A stretch of 48,971 nucleotides of DNA from Hirudo medicinalis (GCA_011800805.1 MPNW01000934.1:20782-69752); one strand, 5' to 3'; shown: positions 1 through 12,442, counted from the stretch's first letter. The notes: generated by a model not told the origin, from the sequence alone. Numbers and translations are program-made.

Positions 1-17
1 TAACTCAATTCCTGGGA

Positions 18-176
18 GATGACGATGATTATGATTAAGATGATGACGATGATTATGATTAAGATGATGACGATGATTATGATTAAGATGATGACGATGA
101 CAATGACGATGATGATGATGATGGTGGTGGTGATGATGATGACGATGACGATGACGATGATGATGATGATGCTGGG
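18..176. repeat. GAT/GAC-rich microsatellite with a 24-bp unit
   Basis: About four copies of a 24-bp unit (GATGACGATGATTATGATTA plus four bases) grade into GAT/GAC/GGT triplets. The open frames across it are repeat translations rich in Met, Thr and Ile and are not genes. Confidence 0.9.
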
Positions 177-1025
177 ACGAAATGGTCAGGTCCGCATTAA
201 TGTCGATAGCTCTCTCAGCGACTTTAAGTACACACTCGTTTCATTCATAAATTATTTCATAAATTTAATTCGCAAATGAACTTCTTGCATAATTAACTTG
301 CCCTCGCAGGGGATCAAGCCGACCGTTTCTGCGAACAATCGCAAGTAAGTTCCTTCCTTGGCTCCCCTTTTCACCCTGCTTTCCACCTCTGACCCATTCC
401 TTGCTCCTCCTAATTGCACGCTATTGGTTAATGGGAAGAAATATTGTCTCCAGCTCGACCTCGAAAACCGACAACATTGTGCAAACAAACAGAGTACCAC
501 CGTCATCGCCATTATGAACAACATCACCCTTATCATCGCCAACACTAGCACAACAATCATCACCGTCGTCGTCATCGAGTAGCTATGACGTCATCGACCC
601 GGGAAGCAGAAATGGAGAGGAGCATTAATCTAATTGCCGACCTGCCGGAAACATTGGAACAGGAACTTGTGCCTCGTTCAAGAAAAAAGTGGAAAAAGAA
701 GGCAATTTGTAGGCAAACAAACCACGTCACCGACACGCTCCTGTGCTGAGGACCTGAAAACTCATTTGTTCATCAACTGACGACCACACTCCTCCCTCCC
801 TCTGCGCATGAAACTGAAGGCATTGAAACGCAGAGAATACATTTCAAGAAAATACATTTCAAGAGAAAGTTGACTTTTCAATGAACGACTTCTTGCTTTG
901 GCAGCAGAGATGGAGTTCCATTTACTTCATGAGGAGTGTTTTTCAGTTCTGATTAAATTCTTATTATTCGACATTTCAAGGTTTATTTAAGACTTACTTT
1001 TGAGCATCGCCGTTGTTCTGATTAT

Positions 1026-1220
1026 AGTTGTTGTTGTTGTTGTTGTTGTTGTTGTGGTGATTGTTGTGGTGATTGTTGTGGTGATGGAAGGACTTTTTTA
1101 TTTCTATGTTTTTTTTATATTATGTTATTGATTATTATTATACGTCATTATATGATATGATGATGGTTATGATAACGACGACGATGATGATGACGATGAC
1201 GATGATGACGATGATGATAG

Positions 1221-1285
<65 letters not shown>

Positions 1286-1300
1286 GTGGTGGTGGCTTCG
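1026..1300. repeat. Compound trinucleotide microsatellites (GTT)n and (GAT)n
   Basis: A (GTT)n run with GGTGATTGTT variants lies at about 1026-1083. A long run of GAT/GAC triplets follows at about 1155-1297. The flanks show no recognisable coding sequence. Confidence 0.9.
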
Positions 1301-1649
1301 TTAAGGTATAACATGGCATTAGTTATAAGAAAAACATTTTGTTATTTTAAATAATTTCATGTAATTTCGAACAATGTTCATCAACACAACATCAACACAA
1401 TGCTTATTTTTTCTGAAAATTCTGTTTAAAAAAATTAAGCGCCCACTGGAGCGTTTGACATTTTGCCATTGATGGTCACACTCTTCTGAGGATGCTCACT
1501 TCACTCCATTCGAATTGACCTTCACTCCACCCCAAGGTCACCGAGGTCACGGAATGACATGGGGCATTGTTATGAGGCACGACCAATAATGACTGGTTGT
1601 CAAATCGAACCAACTGCCACATTTAATGTCGTTGCAACGCCTGTCCAAC

Positions 1650-1770
1650 TTCATCACCATGACCATCTCGATCATTATCGTCACTATCATCATTATCATC
1701 ATCATCACCATGACCATCTCAATCATTATCGTCGCTATCATCATCATTATTATCATCATCATCACACGAC
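1650..1770. repeat. ATC-rich microsatellite with an internal duplicated unit
   Basis: This is a CATCAT-type trinucleotide repeat. It contains two near-copies of a roughly 50-bp block (ACCATGACCATCTC followed by ATCATTATCGTC), so a minisatellite is growing inside a microsatellite. Confidence 0.8.
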
Positions 1771-2231
1771 CACTTATCGATGACACCAGCCCATCCACCA
1801 ATCAGATCATCACATCCAGACATCTTAACTTTCCAAGCAGCCATCTCATCCACTCAGATTGCCCTTCGTGTGATTGGCTGTCGGTTCTTGCTGTAACGCT
1901 AAAGTGGCCAACGCACCGAATGACCCCCCAGAGCATCTGACTTTCGTGCCGCCACAGACACGCGAGGATTTCATTAACGAAAACACCACCAGGTGAACGA
2001 AAATGGACTTCCCACCCAGCACATCTCCAGTTTCGATTGACTGGGGTTTTCCATTTCTCCAAGGTGTTACTAAGTGTAAGTGATGCTAATTTAAGTGATG
2101 CAGTTTGTTGGTTATTAGGTGTTAAATTATTGAAATATATTTACAAATTACAAATTTACATGTTGTTGTCACTATTGTCAGTTGTACCACCGTTGCCAGT
2201 TGAATGATTGAATATAAAAATGTAGTAGGTA

Positions 2232-2316
2232 ACTATGTTGTTGTTGTTGTTGTTATTATTATTATTGTCGTCGTTGTTGTTATGGTTGTTGCTGTGGTTG
2301 TTGTTGTTGTTGTTTC
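2232..2316. repeat. (GTT)n microsatellite
   Basis: GTT, ATT and GTC triplets are interspersed over about 85 bp. No coding signal is present. Confidence 0.85.
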
Positions 2317-2557
2317 ATTTCGAATGATCCTCAAAAGACAGAGCAAATTAGTTGAATCGGCACAGTTGTCCTGCAAATTGAGCGATGTTGAAAGGCAAAA
2401 CAATGAAATACTGCTTCCGAGAGATCCCCGTAAAAACATGGTTTTAAACTGTTCAAATAAATTACTCTCCACTGCGATTCATCAGCCATATTACACTATT
2501 TATAATTATAATTACATAATAATAATTATTATTATTATTATTATTAAATTATGAAAT

Positions 2558-2834
2558 AATGACATTTTGAAATAATTATTATTATAATAATTATTATTTT
2601 ATTATTATATCATAATTATAATATAAATCATATAAATAATTTATATATTTATTTATCATCAACTTTGGTCAAAGGGTGCAATTTCGACCTCTCACATGNA
2701 ATGACATTTTGAAATAATTATATTATAATTATTATTATATTATATTTATTATATTATAATATAAATCATATAAATAATTTTATATATTTATTTATCATCA
2801 ACTTTGGTCAAAGGGTCATTCGACCTCTCACATG
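2558..2834. repeat. Imperfect AT-rich direct duplication around an N
   Basis: The block 2558-2698 (starting AATGACATTTTGAAATAATT, ending ACCTCTCACATG) is followed by a single N at 2699 and then by a similar but not identical block at 2700-2834. The second copy lacks GCAAT in the AAGGGT...TTCGACC stretch and differs in ATT-repeat length. Unlike the duplications at 4.7 and 24.4 kb it is divergent, so it may be two alleles joined by the assembler or a real tandem duplication. Confidence 0.75.
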
Positions 2835-3212
2835 TACATGACCAAGTGTACTCAGGAAAACAGAAATAATCAAATTTGAGTGAAAGCAACAATTAAAAGA
2901 CAGCAAAACACTAAACTGAGCCTCCACAGCTCGAAAGTAAAAATGAATTACATTCGTTTGTGGACGCACAAATAAAAAGTGGGACTGTTAACGACTAATG
3001 ATTTCCTTAACGAATAATCGTGCGATAACTAACGATTAATTAATAGTTAAAACGATTAAATTGATAACAAAATGACAATCGAATTTATTGACTAAGTAGT
3101 TTGATTTAATCAATTTTTGTAATAAGCCAGGAACAACTAAAATTACTGTTACTGTTCAGTTCACTCATTCATTCCATAGATTTCGACCAGTCTTTTAAGC
3201 AGACGAACCTCT

Positions 3213-3805
3213 TCACAATAAAGGCAGCGAGTTCCAGAAGAAATTCTTAGTAGTTTCACATCTGATTTTATCAGTTCTTAGCTTAAAATTGTGACCTCGT
3301 GTCCTAGAATATGTTGAGCGTAGGAGGGAGAAGAAGGCTGCGCTATCAAGCAGTCCATTTCTTAACTTGAAGCAAAGTGATAGGTCAGCCCACAGTCGAC
3401 ATTTTTCGACTTTTTCAAGAGTTGGTAGGTTAAGTAATCTGAGTTTATCCATGTACGGATGAGAAGCCACGGAGGGTATGGCCTTGGTAAATCTCCTCTG
3501 GAGATAAGATACTTTTTCTGGAGATTCCACACCGGAGAGCAGTATTCGAGAATGGGTCTCACGTAAGTATAAAATGCTCTTTTAAAAATGTATTGATTCC
3601 TAGCTGGGAAAGAAGAAAGTATCATTTAGGAGATTGTGGCAGCCTTTTTGGTAATGTTGTCAATGTGTTTAACAAAACGGAGAGAGGAATCCATTAAAAT
3701 ACCTAAGTCCCGAATCGTATCGATCCTTCTCAGTTCGTGGCCTCTGATATGGTACTCGTACAAATTTAAAGTTCTTTTGCAGCCAACCATTGAGAAAACC
3801 AGACA
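3213..3805 (-). mobile_element. Non-LTR retrotransposon (LINE) relic, C-terminal reverse transcriptase region
   Basis: Minus-strand translation gives, in order and across two frames, a GHELRRIDTIRDLGILMDSS block (about 3750-3690), FYTYVRPILEYCSPVW (about 3580-3530), then YLQRRFTKAIPS and LRLLNLPTLEKVEKCRLWAD (about 3510-3390), ending ...TTKNFFWNSLPLL. These are the conserved blocks downstream of the RT active site in Jockey/CR1-like LINEs (YVRPILEY..VW, QRRFTK.IP, LRLLNLPTLE). A frameshift near 3530 and the lack of the upstream YADD-containing part show that it is a dead, 5'-truncated copy. The exact clade cannot be assigned by eye. Confidence 0.85.
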
Positions 3806-4696
3806 TTAAAAAAAAACTATCTCTCTCAAGTTGATTGGAATGTCTTTTCCAGTTTTGTTCAAATGGTGACTGCTGTTGGAAAGAGTGCAGATGCCAGATT
3901 GAATTAGCATAATAAATGACTCTTCATATAATCAGAAGAAGAAATTGGAACTCCATAGGAACGCCAGTAGAATTCCTCAGAGAGGACCTCCTTTCATTGA
4001 TCGTTTCTGCCGTGAGGCTTCCCGAATGTGGTGGCAGTGCTGTATTTTCCAAGTGACCTTCAAGACTGAAGGAAGATTTCCTTGAAGATGAAAATTTTCA
4101 AAGCCTTGTGAAACCCGCTTGGACCATTTGAAACTTTATTAATACTAGAACCGGCATCAGACATTCGAATCCATAAACATTCAAATGCATAGATGCTCAA
4201 AAGGATAGACATTCAAATTTATGGACAGCATCAACAACAGTGGGTGCGCAGAGCTGGAAAAGAAAGAAGGGAAAGTACGAACCAATCCAACAGCAATAAA
4301 CAAGGAGCCTCTTTTTCCACCTACAAAAAGGAATTTCAAAAGTTAATTCGATTACACTGGTAACGGAACTTTCAAAAATGCCGTGAAATTTACGTCGTTG
4401 GACTTTTCATGCGGAGGCTAAATGTATTAAATTATCCAATGTTATCATCGCATTGTTGTAATTATTATAATGTAATTACTATGTTATAATGTATTAATAA
4501 ATATTGTTATAATGTATTAATAAATATTATATTATAATGTAGTAAATCATCCAATGTTATAATCACATTGAGATAAATGCTTTCATCATTTGTTGACAAC
4601 TGATCAGAGGTAAAAGTGATATTAATCAAAATAATAATCCTTAATAGTGTCACAATAACGACATCACATCATATTATACTAATTATTAATAATCCT
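3806..4696. other. No gene recognised
   Basis: AT-rich sequence without a convincing exon. It contains short local tandem copies around CCTTAATAGTGTCACA (about 4640 and 4695) and repeated TGTTATAATGTATTAATAAA units near 4480-4540. Confidence 0.5.
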
Positions 4697-4951
4697 TAAT
4701 AGTGTCACACAATAACGACATCCATCATGTTATGCTAATTTTGTCCAAAGTTCCAACGTTACAGAAGCAATAAGTCATGCATATTAAACGAGCATTTTAG
4801 TGCAAGTCGTGGACACCAATTAANTAATAGTGTCACACAATAACGACATCCATCATGTTATGCTAATTTTGTCCAAAGTTCCAACGTTACAGAAGCAATA
4901 AGTCATGCATATTAAACGAGCATTTTAGTGCAAGTCGTGGACACCAATTAA
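4697..4951. repeat. Exact 127-bp direct duplication separated by one N (assembly seam)
   Basis: Positions 4697-4823 (from TAATAGTGTCACACAATAAC to GACACCAATTAA) are repeated without visible change at 4825-4951, with a single N at 4824. The same architecture and copy length recur at 24302-24556. I read this as two contigs that share an end sequence and were placed side by side rather than merged. Confidence 0.85.
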
Positions 4952-5184
4952 CCCACCAGAATACCACGTGACATTGCTCACGGTTGTCTTGACAACTGCT
5001 CCATAATCACTCCGTCAGTAAGGACATGCATCAGACGCGAGTAATCGATGACGTCACCGGGGAAGTGTCAAACAAGTGACAAGAAATTAATGGAGACGTC
5101 GGTGATGTTCTTAATATCGTTTGTTAACCAGGCCAGATTAACTTACTGTAGCTTCAGTCAACTCAATGCCATCAATTCCTCTGT

Positions 5185-5430
5185 TTAGCCATCCATCCAT
5201 CCAATTGTCTATCCATCATTCTATCCATCTGACTATCCATCCATCCACCCATTCAATTGTCTATCCATCATTCTATCCATCTGACTATCCATCCATCCAC
5301 CCATTCAATTGTCTATCCATCATTCTATCCATCTGACTATCCATCATTCTATCCATCTGACTATCCATCATTCTATCCATCTGACTATCCATCATTCTAT
5401 CCATCTGACTATCCATCCACCCATTCAAAC
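5185..5430. repeat. CCAT-based minisatellite, 24-bp unit
   Basis: A 24-bp unit (ATCCATCTGACTATCCATCA plus TTCT) occurs about five times in tandem after longer variants that carry CCATCCACCCATTCAATTGT. The frames across it on both strands are open only because of the repeat. Confidence 0.9.
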
Positions 5431-8394
5431 ATCGAAACAATTGATATAATTTCAACTCGTTCGATAAAAATTGAAAGAATTTATTTGATGAAGAAAATCG
5501 AGCAATTGTCTTGTCAGAGATTGAATCACTTCTTTGTCTCAATTACAACATTCACAATTTTAACCGTCAATTTATGAATACATTTCAATTAATAAGTTGA
5601 ATAAATTTAAGTTTAATTAGTTTTCATTGATGTAACACTAATAACCTCGATCTCATTCTGCTCATTAAAATTCATCGTGTCATGTTGTTCATGATTATTC
5701 ATGAAAGAGGAAGTAAAATCTTTTGACTCAAGATGGCCGATCGAATTAGCTTCCATCTTGGACAGGTTGGGAGTAAAATTAAACCAACCAACGAGACAGG
5801 CAAGATTTTGAAGACATAATTGCAATTAACGTCAACAGTGGCTCTTTTGATGTTCTTAAAAAATCAAGTTAAACCTCCTCATTATTAGCATCGTAAGCAG
5901 GATCTCTGTCGGTTTTTTTGCAACTGCTTGAATTGTTTGAATTGTTTGAATTGCTTGAATTGTTTCAATTATCGTTATTTTATTTTAAAATCCATCTCAA
6001 TGACTTCAGAGAATGAAATTTGCACAGATGAAAGGACGTTTTATGCTCGAAAATGTCTGCCATTAAGCCGCCGTTTCGGTTCAAAGTTTACCAATTATCC
6101 ACCAATTCCAGAGGACGTCATGTTGTTCAATCCATCCATCCACGCTGAAATGGAGGTTGAAATGGAGACCATACAACATCCGACAGCATCGCCGTTTGCA
6201 ATCCTCCGGTCACTTAAAACCGCTTCGGTTGCTCAGTTTATGGTTCAATTCCAGTTGATACCCGTCACGTTTTCAGAGTGGGAATGATAATTTCAAGAGC
6301 TTAGGAGATCCATCGGGTCCTGACAGACCAATTAACCAAGGGGTACGACTAATCTTCTCATTTGTTCAAATGTCAGGTTAAAATATTTTTCATCGTGCTA
6401 AATAATAACTAATAAATAACTATTTTCAATTCTTCTGTTATCAAATGAGCTAACTAATATTCCAATAAACAATTCTATGCAAATTCGTGCGAATGACATT
6501 CACGTTTCTATTAAAGACTTTTAATATTCGTTTACTCAAAAATCGTTCAAATCAGTTACTATTTACAGTTAAAATTTATTGCTTATACTGAAAAATCGTA
6601 AATTATTTATATTATATATTTAGAAATAATACTTTTATAATATTATTAGATATACTATCTAATTTAATACCTACGTTCACATTTTAACAGGCTAATAATG
6701 AACATCTCCTACCTTCCCTTATGTTAAACGAAATGTCCATTTTAAATTTTATTGACGTGAAAAGATTTACACTTCCAGTCTTGAATGCATTTAAGAGAAT
6801 TTATTTGAGCTGCAATTTATAGTCGAATTATTTATCTCTCTGGTAAGAACCTCATGCACGAGGGAAATTGATAGTTAAATTATTCAACGAGGAATTTTAT
6901 GGAGAAGAGGAAGAAGAAGAAGAAGAGGAAGGAACCGAAATAATTATTGAATTCTGTTTTATTGTCTGATGAGAGAATTCACGTTTTGACTAATTTGACA
7001 AAAAATAAATTTATGATTATTCATGGTGAATTGATATTATCAAATATTAATATCTTCGTCTTTCTGAGCCTTTTTAGTTCAGCCATCCCCCAATCAGTTC
7101 CACCCGATAGCACACGTAATAACCCTTGAAATACAGGGAAGGACCCCTAGTTTGAATTTTATCAGTCTTGGATTTGTGCTTTTAAGAATCTTGTTTGAAC
7201 ATCAGATATTACTAACTTTATTACCAATTAATACGCATTATAGGAAATAGAAAACTAAAAATTGACAAAATGCAGAATTGGAGAATACAAAATGATGGTA
7301 AAGCTTTAGAAGAGAAAACTCCACACTTGTAAAAGCTTGGAGAATTTAACAAATTCTAAGTTAGGGCAAGGTTAATAAAGCTGGATTTACTGAAATAACT
7401 CGTTGAAAGATTTATAGGGCCTCGTCGTGGTAAATCTCATTAACTGAAGGTTTTCTAAGGAATTTATTCTCCTCATGCGATGTTTTCGAGGCGAATTTAG
7501 CAATTTGTTATATTCTCCCTTGGATTTTTTGTTTGAGCTGGATGGTTTTGAAAACAATTAATGAAGTTATTGAATAAATAAGCTGATACAAGAAAAATAA
7601 CATTTTTTAACAACATGGTAGTGATACCCAAAACGTATGTCACTTCATTTGTCATTGTCGTATCATCATTAATCTGTCGCATTTACGGACGTCTCCTTTT
7701 CATTTATGGATGCATCAAATTTCTGTTTTGTTTGATGTAATTATTTTAAACTGTTAAACCTTTATTCAATTAACTCCGGTGAATTTGAAAGCCATCCATT
7801 TGAAATAAACTATGGCAGTCGGCCAAATTTTCGTTCTATGAGCCCTAAAGGAAAATGTCAAAGTGCCAGCCAATGTGGAAATAACGAAAGGGCTCAAAAA
7901 AAACTTTCAAATTGTTGAATTTGATATAAATTACTACATTCTATTGCTAGGTTTAGACAAATATTGAATAGGAAGATGACCATGGAGAAAAATTGCGATT
8001 AATATTAGCAACCTATTTTAACCCACGAAGTAATCCAACCTTGTGACGACCCAACTTCAGCCACACAACCCAGTCATTAGGAAGACATAAATTTTTCCGA
8101 CAACTTGGCAGAAGTCACATTCGCAGCACCAGCAAATCTCTGAGATGGTGACCTATTCCCGCCTGAATGGGATTTTAAAACCTCGATAAAAAATCTCAAT
8201 GAAACTACTATCTTCAAACTGCTTCCAACGCGCATTTCCTCAACACAACAATTGGATCCATAACTTTACAGTTGAATAACATCTGTCGTAGTTATTGCAA
8301 CTCCATTTCTTAGAAATCTGCGTAGCATTCGGATGCAGTTAAACTCAAATGCAATCCAGCACAAGAAATAACTGAAATTAAATCAAATAACCAC
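5431..8394. other. Gene-poor AT-rich stretch
   Basis: I see no recognisable exon set. An open frame at 5928-6287 (plus) has a moderately gene-like segment after Met at about 6000 (MTSENEICTDERTFYARKCL...), but it has no recognised homology, no clear splice context and a low-complexity start (repeated NCLNCLN). It is left unannotated. Confidence 0.4.
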
Positions 8395-8690
8395 TAAAAA
8401 GTGACCATTTTATTTTCTTAAAAAATATTATGAAAAGTTTTATTGTCCTGTAACAACCCGATCCACTGATTAAGCGGTCACTTCATAGGAAAGATTTTAT
8501 AATGATTACGTCGATATATTGGAAGACGTTAAAGGCTCATAGCGTGGCAGAACTAACGATGTCATTTTTGGTTATTCTTCAGAGTCTTTATGACGTAATA
8601 GTGGACATGCAGGAACTTCTAATATCTGGATTACTGATGCGGATGTGTCGGGCATCATTCCGAAACTCGGCGTAAAAGTGGAAACCTACG
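8395..8690 (-). pseudogene. Decayed duplicate of the 3' end of NACA (last two coding exons, intron and 3' UTR)
   Basis: The plus-strand stretch from about 8400 (GTGACCATTTTATTTTCTTA...TATTGTCCTG) follows the NACA 3' UTR at 12421-12500. The stretch from about 8557 (GATGTCATTTTTGGTTATTC, TTCAGAG) to about 8680 (CATTCCGAAACTC) follows the penultimate coding exon at 12584-12706. Minus-strand translation gives a broken UBA-domain-like peptide containing RITKNDIV, against LKNNQNDIV in the intact gene, with stops inside. Sequence between the two matching exon parts occupies the place of the intron, so this looks like a segmental duplication of genomic DNA rather than a retrocopy. Confidence 0.75.
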
Positions 8691-9448
8691 TCAGGTCAAA
8701 CCAAAGATAAAGCAAGGCCATAGATTGGATGGGAATATGAAATATTCGCTAGCAGGTTGAAGGATTTTGGAGTAAAGGTTCGCAGCCATAAACACTTCTC
8801 AAACAGTTTCCAGGTCACTCGAGTTCCATCGCCAGTGGCAAATGTGAAGAACATACCTCAAGGAAGCGAAATTATATCCGTATTTTCGTGGTTCTTGAAT
8901 TTAGTTTTACATCCATTTTCCTTTTAATTAAGTTTATGTTTAGTTAAGGCTTGAAATCTTGAAGCTTTGAAGAAAACTAAATTCATCCAGAAAAAGTTCA
9001 GGAATTGTTTGCTACTTAAATTAAAACTCATTCTTTTCCTGTTCAAGCTGCTATCATTAATATTGAATTACTATTCAAGTTATTGGTTTCATTTAAGAAT
9101 GTGATCCCAATGTGGAAGTTATGGACATCCAGAAACATGAAGGTGTTTTCCAAAATCTTTTGGTCTCCTGAATATGTTATGCACGCATTCTATATAGGCA
9201 CGCTGGTCTGATAAAAAGTTTATGTTGAGTACAAAATAAGGCATTCAAAAGGAACCTCGATAGTCAATCACGTGCGCTAGAACTTTGAAATGAAGATCTT
9301 GGGATCTACATCAGATAAACCAAACATTTAGTTTATATAACAGGATATAAATAAAAAGCTTTTAAAATAAGAGATTCTTAATATCACAATAAATGCAGCA
9401 TGTCACAAAACATAAACAAATTTTCAACTGAAGCACTAAAATGATGCA
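8691..9448. other. No gene recognised; 3' flank of the Ig-domain gene
   Basis: AT-rich, no open frame of note. The minus-strand 3' UTR of the Ig-domain gene should extend leftwards from 9448. TTTATT at 9349-9354, which reads AATAAA on the minus strand, could be its polyadenylation signal. Confidence 0.4.
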
Positions 9449-11093
9449 TTAAATCTGAGATTCCGCACCCCTGTTGTTACTTGCAACAACTTGTTGAACA
9501 TATTGGTTGTGAAAATTGTCTGAGTACTTCACATCTCCTTTTCTAGGAATTGCTTGAAGATTCGATGTGTTTGAAAATGCCTGAGGTGCTGAGTTTGATG
9601 TGTTTGATTTATTTTTTTGCTGTGGGAAACCAGGACCGGACTGAGGGGAGGCAGCTACAAGTTTGTGGAAAGGAACTTGTTGGAGCTGACTCATTGAAAA
9701 TGGATCGATTTGTGGTTGTTTCCACTCCTGATTAGTTTTAGTCTTTTTGAGGATTGATGGACCACTTGGCTGGTCAAATTTCATTTGATTTTCCTCCTTG
9801 ATCTGAGCTTTCTGAGCCTGTCTGTCTCTCTCTTTTTCGCTGTGGGATCTCACTTCATTTACGATCAGCAGGACCGTCAAAATCAAGGCTACTGCAAGCA
9901 TGAAGGCCAGGCATACTGCAATTCCGATGCAACCCCGCTGAGATTCGTACTTTTTTGCTTTGGCTTCTTCAACAACCTGATTTTGTAGTAAATGATGAGT
10001 TAAATCTAAAAAATTATCTGCTGCTTCTCTTTCATATTCAAAAATTAAAGTCATTTCATCATCTGGCTGTCCATAATCATACGAAGACAAAAACAACGTG
10101 ACGTTTTTATGACATTTTTGAGTGCGACGGTTCCTTGAGCTCAATTATTTTCTTAATTACATTGATTAAACCTTATTACATCGATTGATCTAACCTTATT
10201 ACAGTTTGGTGAAGCCCAGCCTTCAGCAGCTATGCAATTGCAAAATGATGAATTCAAGTTGTCTGTGACAATATCAAATAACTGACAATAATTGAAAGAT
10301 GTTTAACTCCATGTAATTCTTACCACAGACTGCAAGAGAGAATGAATTGGCTGAAGTCACTTGTTTGGATGTTGATGAGACACATTGTATAGTGGCACTG
10401 TCCTGCAACTTGGCAGCTGATAAAATGATAAATTAAATGTATCATATTACATTAAATTAATAAGTTTGTAGCAATATTTAAGCAATTATGATAAGTAATA
10501 CAGAATGTTATCAGGACCATGTTTTAAAGCTTTGTTTCGCCTTATGGTCCTCATTACTAAATATTTCAATTTTAAGGTTTTTCTAATGAATCGTTTGCCA
10601 TTGCTTAATCCATCTGTGATTTATTTTCAGGTTTTTTTTTTATTGCACTTCGTTCGAGTATTACAAGTATTTAATTCAGACTATGATTTAAAAAAACACA
10701 CGGAACTCACACGAGATGATGAGTTCATATGTTACTGCTGTCTTAGTTTTCTTAGAAAGTGAGATTTTATATCTTCCTTCATAAAACTCTACTGAAAGCA
10801 TTGACGACAGTCCCAGAACTTGCTTTGAATCTCCTACTTTTCTGTACCACAGAACATCTTCACTGCCAGTTATCATGCTGTTCACATCACACCAAAAGGC
10901 GACAGTTGCGTTTGCCAGACATTTGCTGGTCGTTATATTCGATCGAAGAACATAATTTTCTGCACGACAAGGCACTGCAATCGCATTGATTGAATTAAAT
11001 CTTCACTCGTTTGGCCCTACATCATCGCCAGAAATAAAATAAAAGCAAACCTGAACAAACAAGAAAGAAAAATAGCAGAATCCAGACGCTCAT
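9449..11093 (-). CDS. Single-pass membrane protein with one immunoglobulin-like domain (unrecognised family)
   Basis: Five exons join in frame: 11093-11051, 10974-10711, 10416-10324, 10229-10195 and 10066-9449, giving 350 aa. Residues 1-14 (MSVWILLFFFLVCS) are a signal peptide on their own exon. Residues about 33-125 form an Ig-like fold: C43 in AFWCDV, W57 in VLWYRK, and C114 in LQDSATIQC, the usual Cys-Trp-Asp-x-x-Cys pattern. A short Cys pair (CAAEGW...PNC) follows, then a charged helical stalk, a transmembrane helix at about 190-214 (GCIGIAVCLAFMLAVALILT...) and a hydrophilic Ser/Gln/Asn-rich tail of about 135 residues with no motif I recognise. All donors are GT (the exon-2 donor is GTGAGT). 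Intron phases are 1-1-1-0; phase-1 boundaries are typical of Ig modules. The start of exon 5 was chosen at CAG|CCA, after a pyrimidine-rich tract, because the open frame upstream of it has no phase-compatible acceptor. A cell-surface adhesion or receptor role is inferred from architecture only. Confidence 0.8.
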
Positions 11094-12442
11094 TGTGCGC
11101 AAGAAATTTCGTGCCGCATTTCTGTGGCAGATTTATTACATTTTCCGATATTTAATTATTAAAATTGAATCCCAGCTAAATTAAATACCTGCTAGTCATA
11201 TGAAATAAACAAAACAAAGGTGTCGCTATACAGGTGAGGTTTCAAAATGAGGCTTTTAATTTGTTTAGTGGGTGAAACATATTTTGGAAAAAATGAATGT
11301 TAAAATTGGAAGATTAATAATTTTTGTTGAATAAACAAAAATTGCATTCAAGTGCAGAGGAGGTGGATATTGCAGTAAAAGAAATAAATAAACTAAATCG
11401 AGTTATGTAATCGCATAACTAAATAAAAAACAAAATTGATAATGCATTATCTAAATCAAAAGTTTCAAATTTTATAGCAATAATCTGAACCATCATAAGC
11501 CCAAAATTCCATCCATCCAGGGATGAAGATCGTTTACGAAAACAACAACGCTTGTTGCGAGCCTTGAACTCAGCCTAAAGACATCTCAAGTATCGCTAGC
11601 TTAGGACCTGTGGTTATCCCTAATCTGTGGCCCATATGATCAAGTACTTGTGCTCGAGATTTTTTTTAATCGATTTTCCAGAAGTGATTCAACAGGAGTC
11701 GCTTTCCCGCTCTAAGTTCTTGAGCCGTGCATTCAGCCTGCCTCTAACCATTTCAAATTTAATGTTAATTCTTTTTTTATTTTGTACATGCATTTTATTC
11801 ATAGATTGTTCTTTAATATAATTGAGTGGCAATTCAGTCAATTTGAAAATCATCTACTTGTATCTATGATAATGTTTGTTTGTTTTATTAAAGCCCCTTG
11901 CATAACTAAGATGACATCTAAGCTAAAATCCCATCCTCTTATTTATACCTTGTAATGATTTAAGCCACTGCAACTCTTTCTGTGAGGCTTCATACAAATT
12001 GTCCCAATTTGGGTGCAGTAGTGGTCAATAAAATGAAACTTTTCAAAAAACATCTTAAAGAAAAATATCATTGGAGTTATTTGAGAATTAGAAATTAGTT
12101 CCAGTGGTTGAACACTACCTCCCTGCACATGAGTCATTCAATAATCCAAAGAGCTTGTCAAAAATTAGCTACACTGTTCACAGTACCACAATACAATTTC
12201 TTAAAGCAACAAAAATCACCCACAATGTTCATCAGCTCAAAACTAAATTAAACATGAAAATTAGTCTGATTCAAAATCAAGGAACACTCAAACCAAGTGA
12301 CAAACACTCAACAGCCACCAAATCCAAGACCTAGCTTTAAAACTCAACCACCCCACACGAATCCAATAATTGAGCCGATTCTAGTACGCTATCTTTTTGC
12401 AGATAATAGAAGAAACAAAAGTCACCATTAAATTGTGGCCAT
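11094..12442. other. Intergenic region between the Ig gene and NACA
   Basis: No recognisable exon, RNA gene or mobile element. The right part (about 11950-12440) should contain the NACA downstream flank. The left part holds the promoter of the Ig-domain gene; I see no clear TATA box. Confidence 0.4.

Noticed and set aside
19..279. Open frame of Met/Ile/Thr repeats
   Set aside because: It is the translation of a GAT/GAC microsatellite. The same applies to frames at 1106-1354, 1559-1801, 2204-2554 and 5257-5577.
312..345. Exon-like piece CTCGCAG|GGGATC...CGCAA|GTAAGT
   Set aside because: Good splice-site look but only about 35 nt, and no partner exon was identified nearby.
612..749. Short frame MERSINLIADLPETLEQELV...
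   Set aside because: 45 codons, no homology recognised, no clear splice sites.
1900..1992. Possible exon encoding PPEHLTFVPPQTREDFINEN before GTGAAC
   Set aside because: The peptide is unrecognised and no adjoining exon fits. Kept only as a note.
5928..6287. 119-codon plus-strand frame with a gene-like composition
   Set aside because: I recognise no domain. It begins with low-complexity NCLNCLN and lacks neighbouring exons. A real exon is possible but unsupported.
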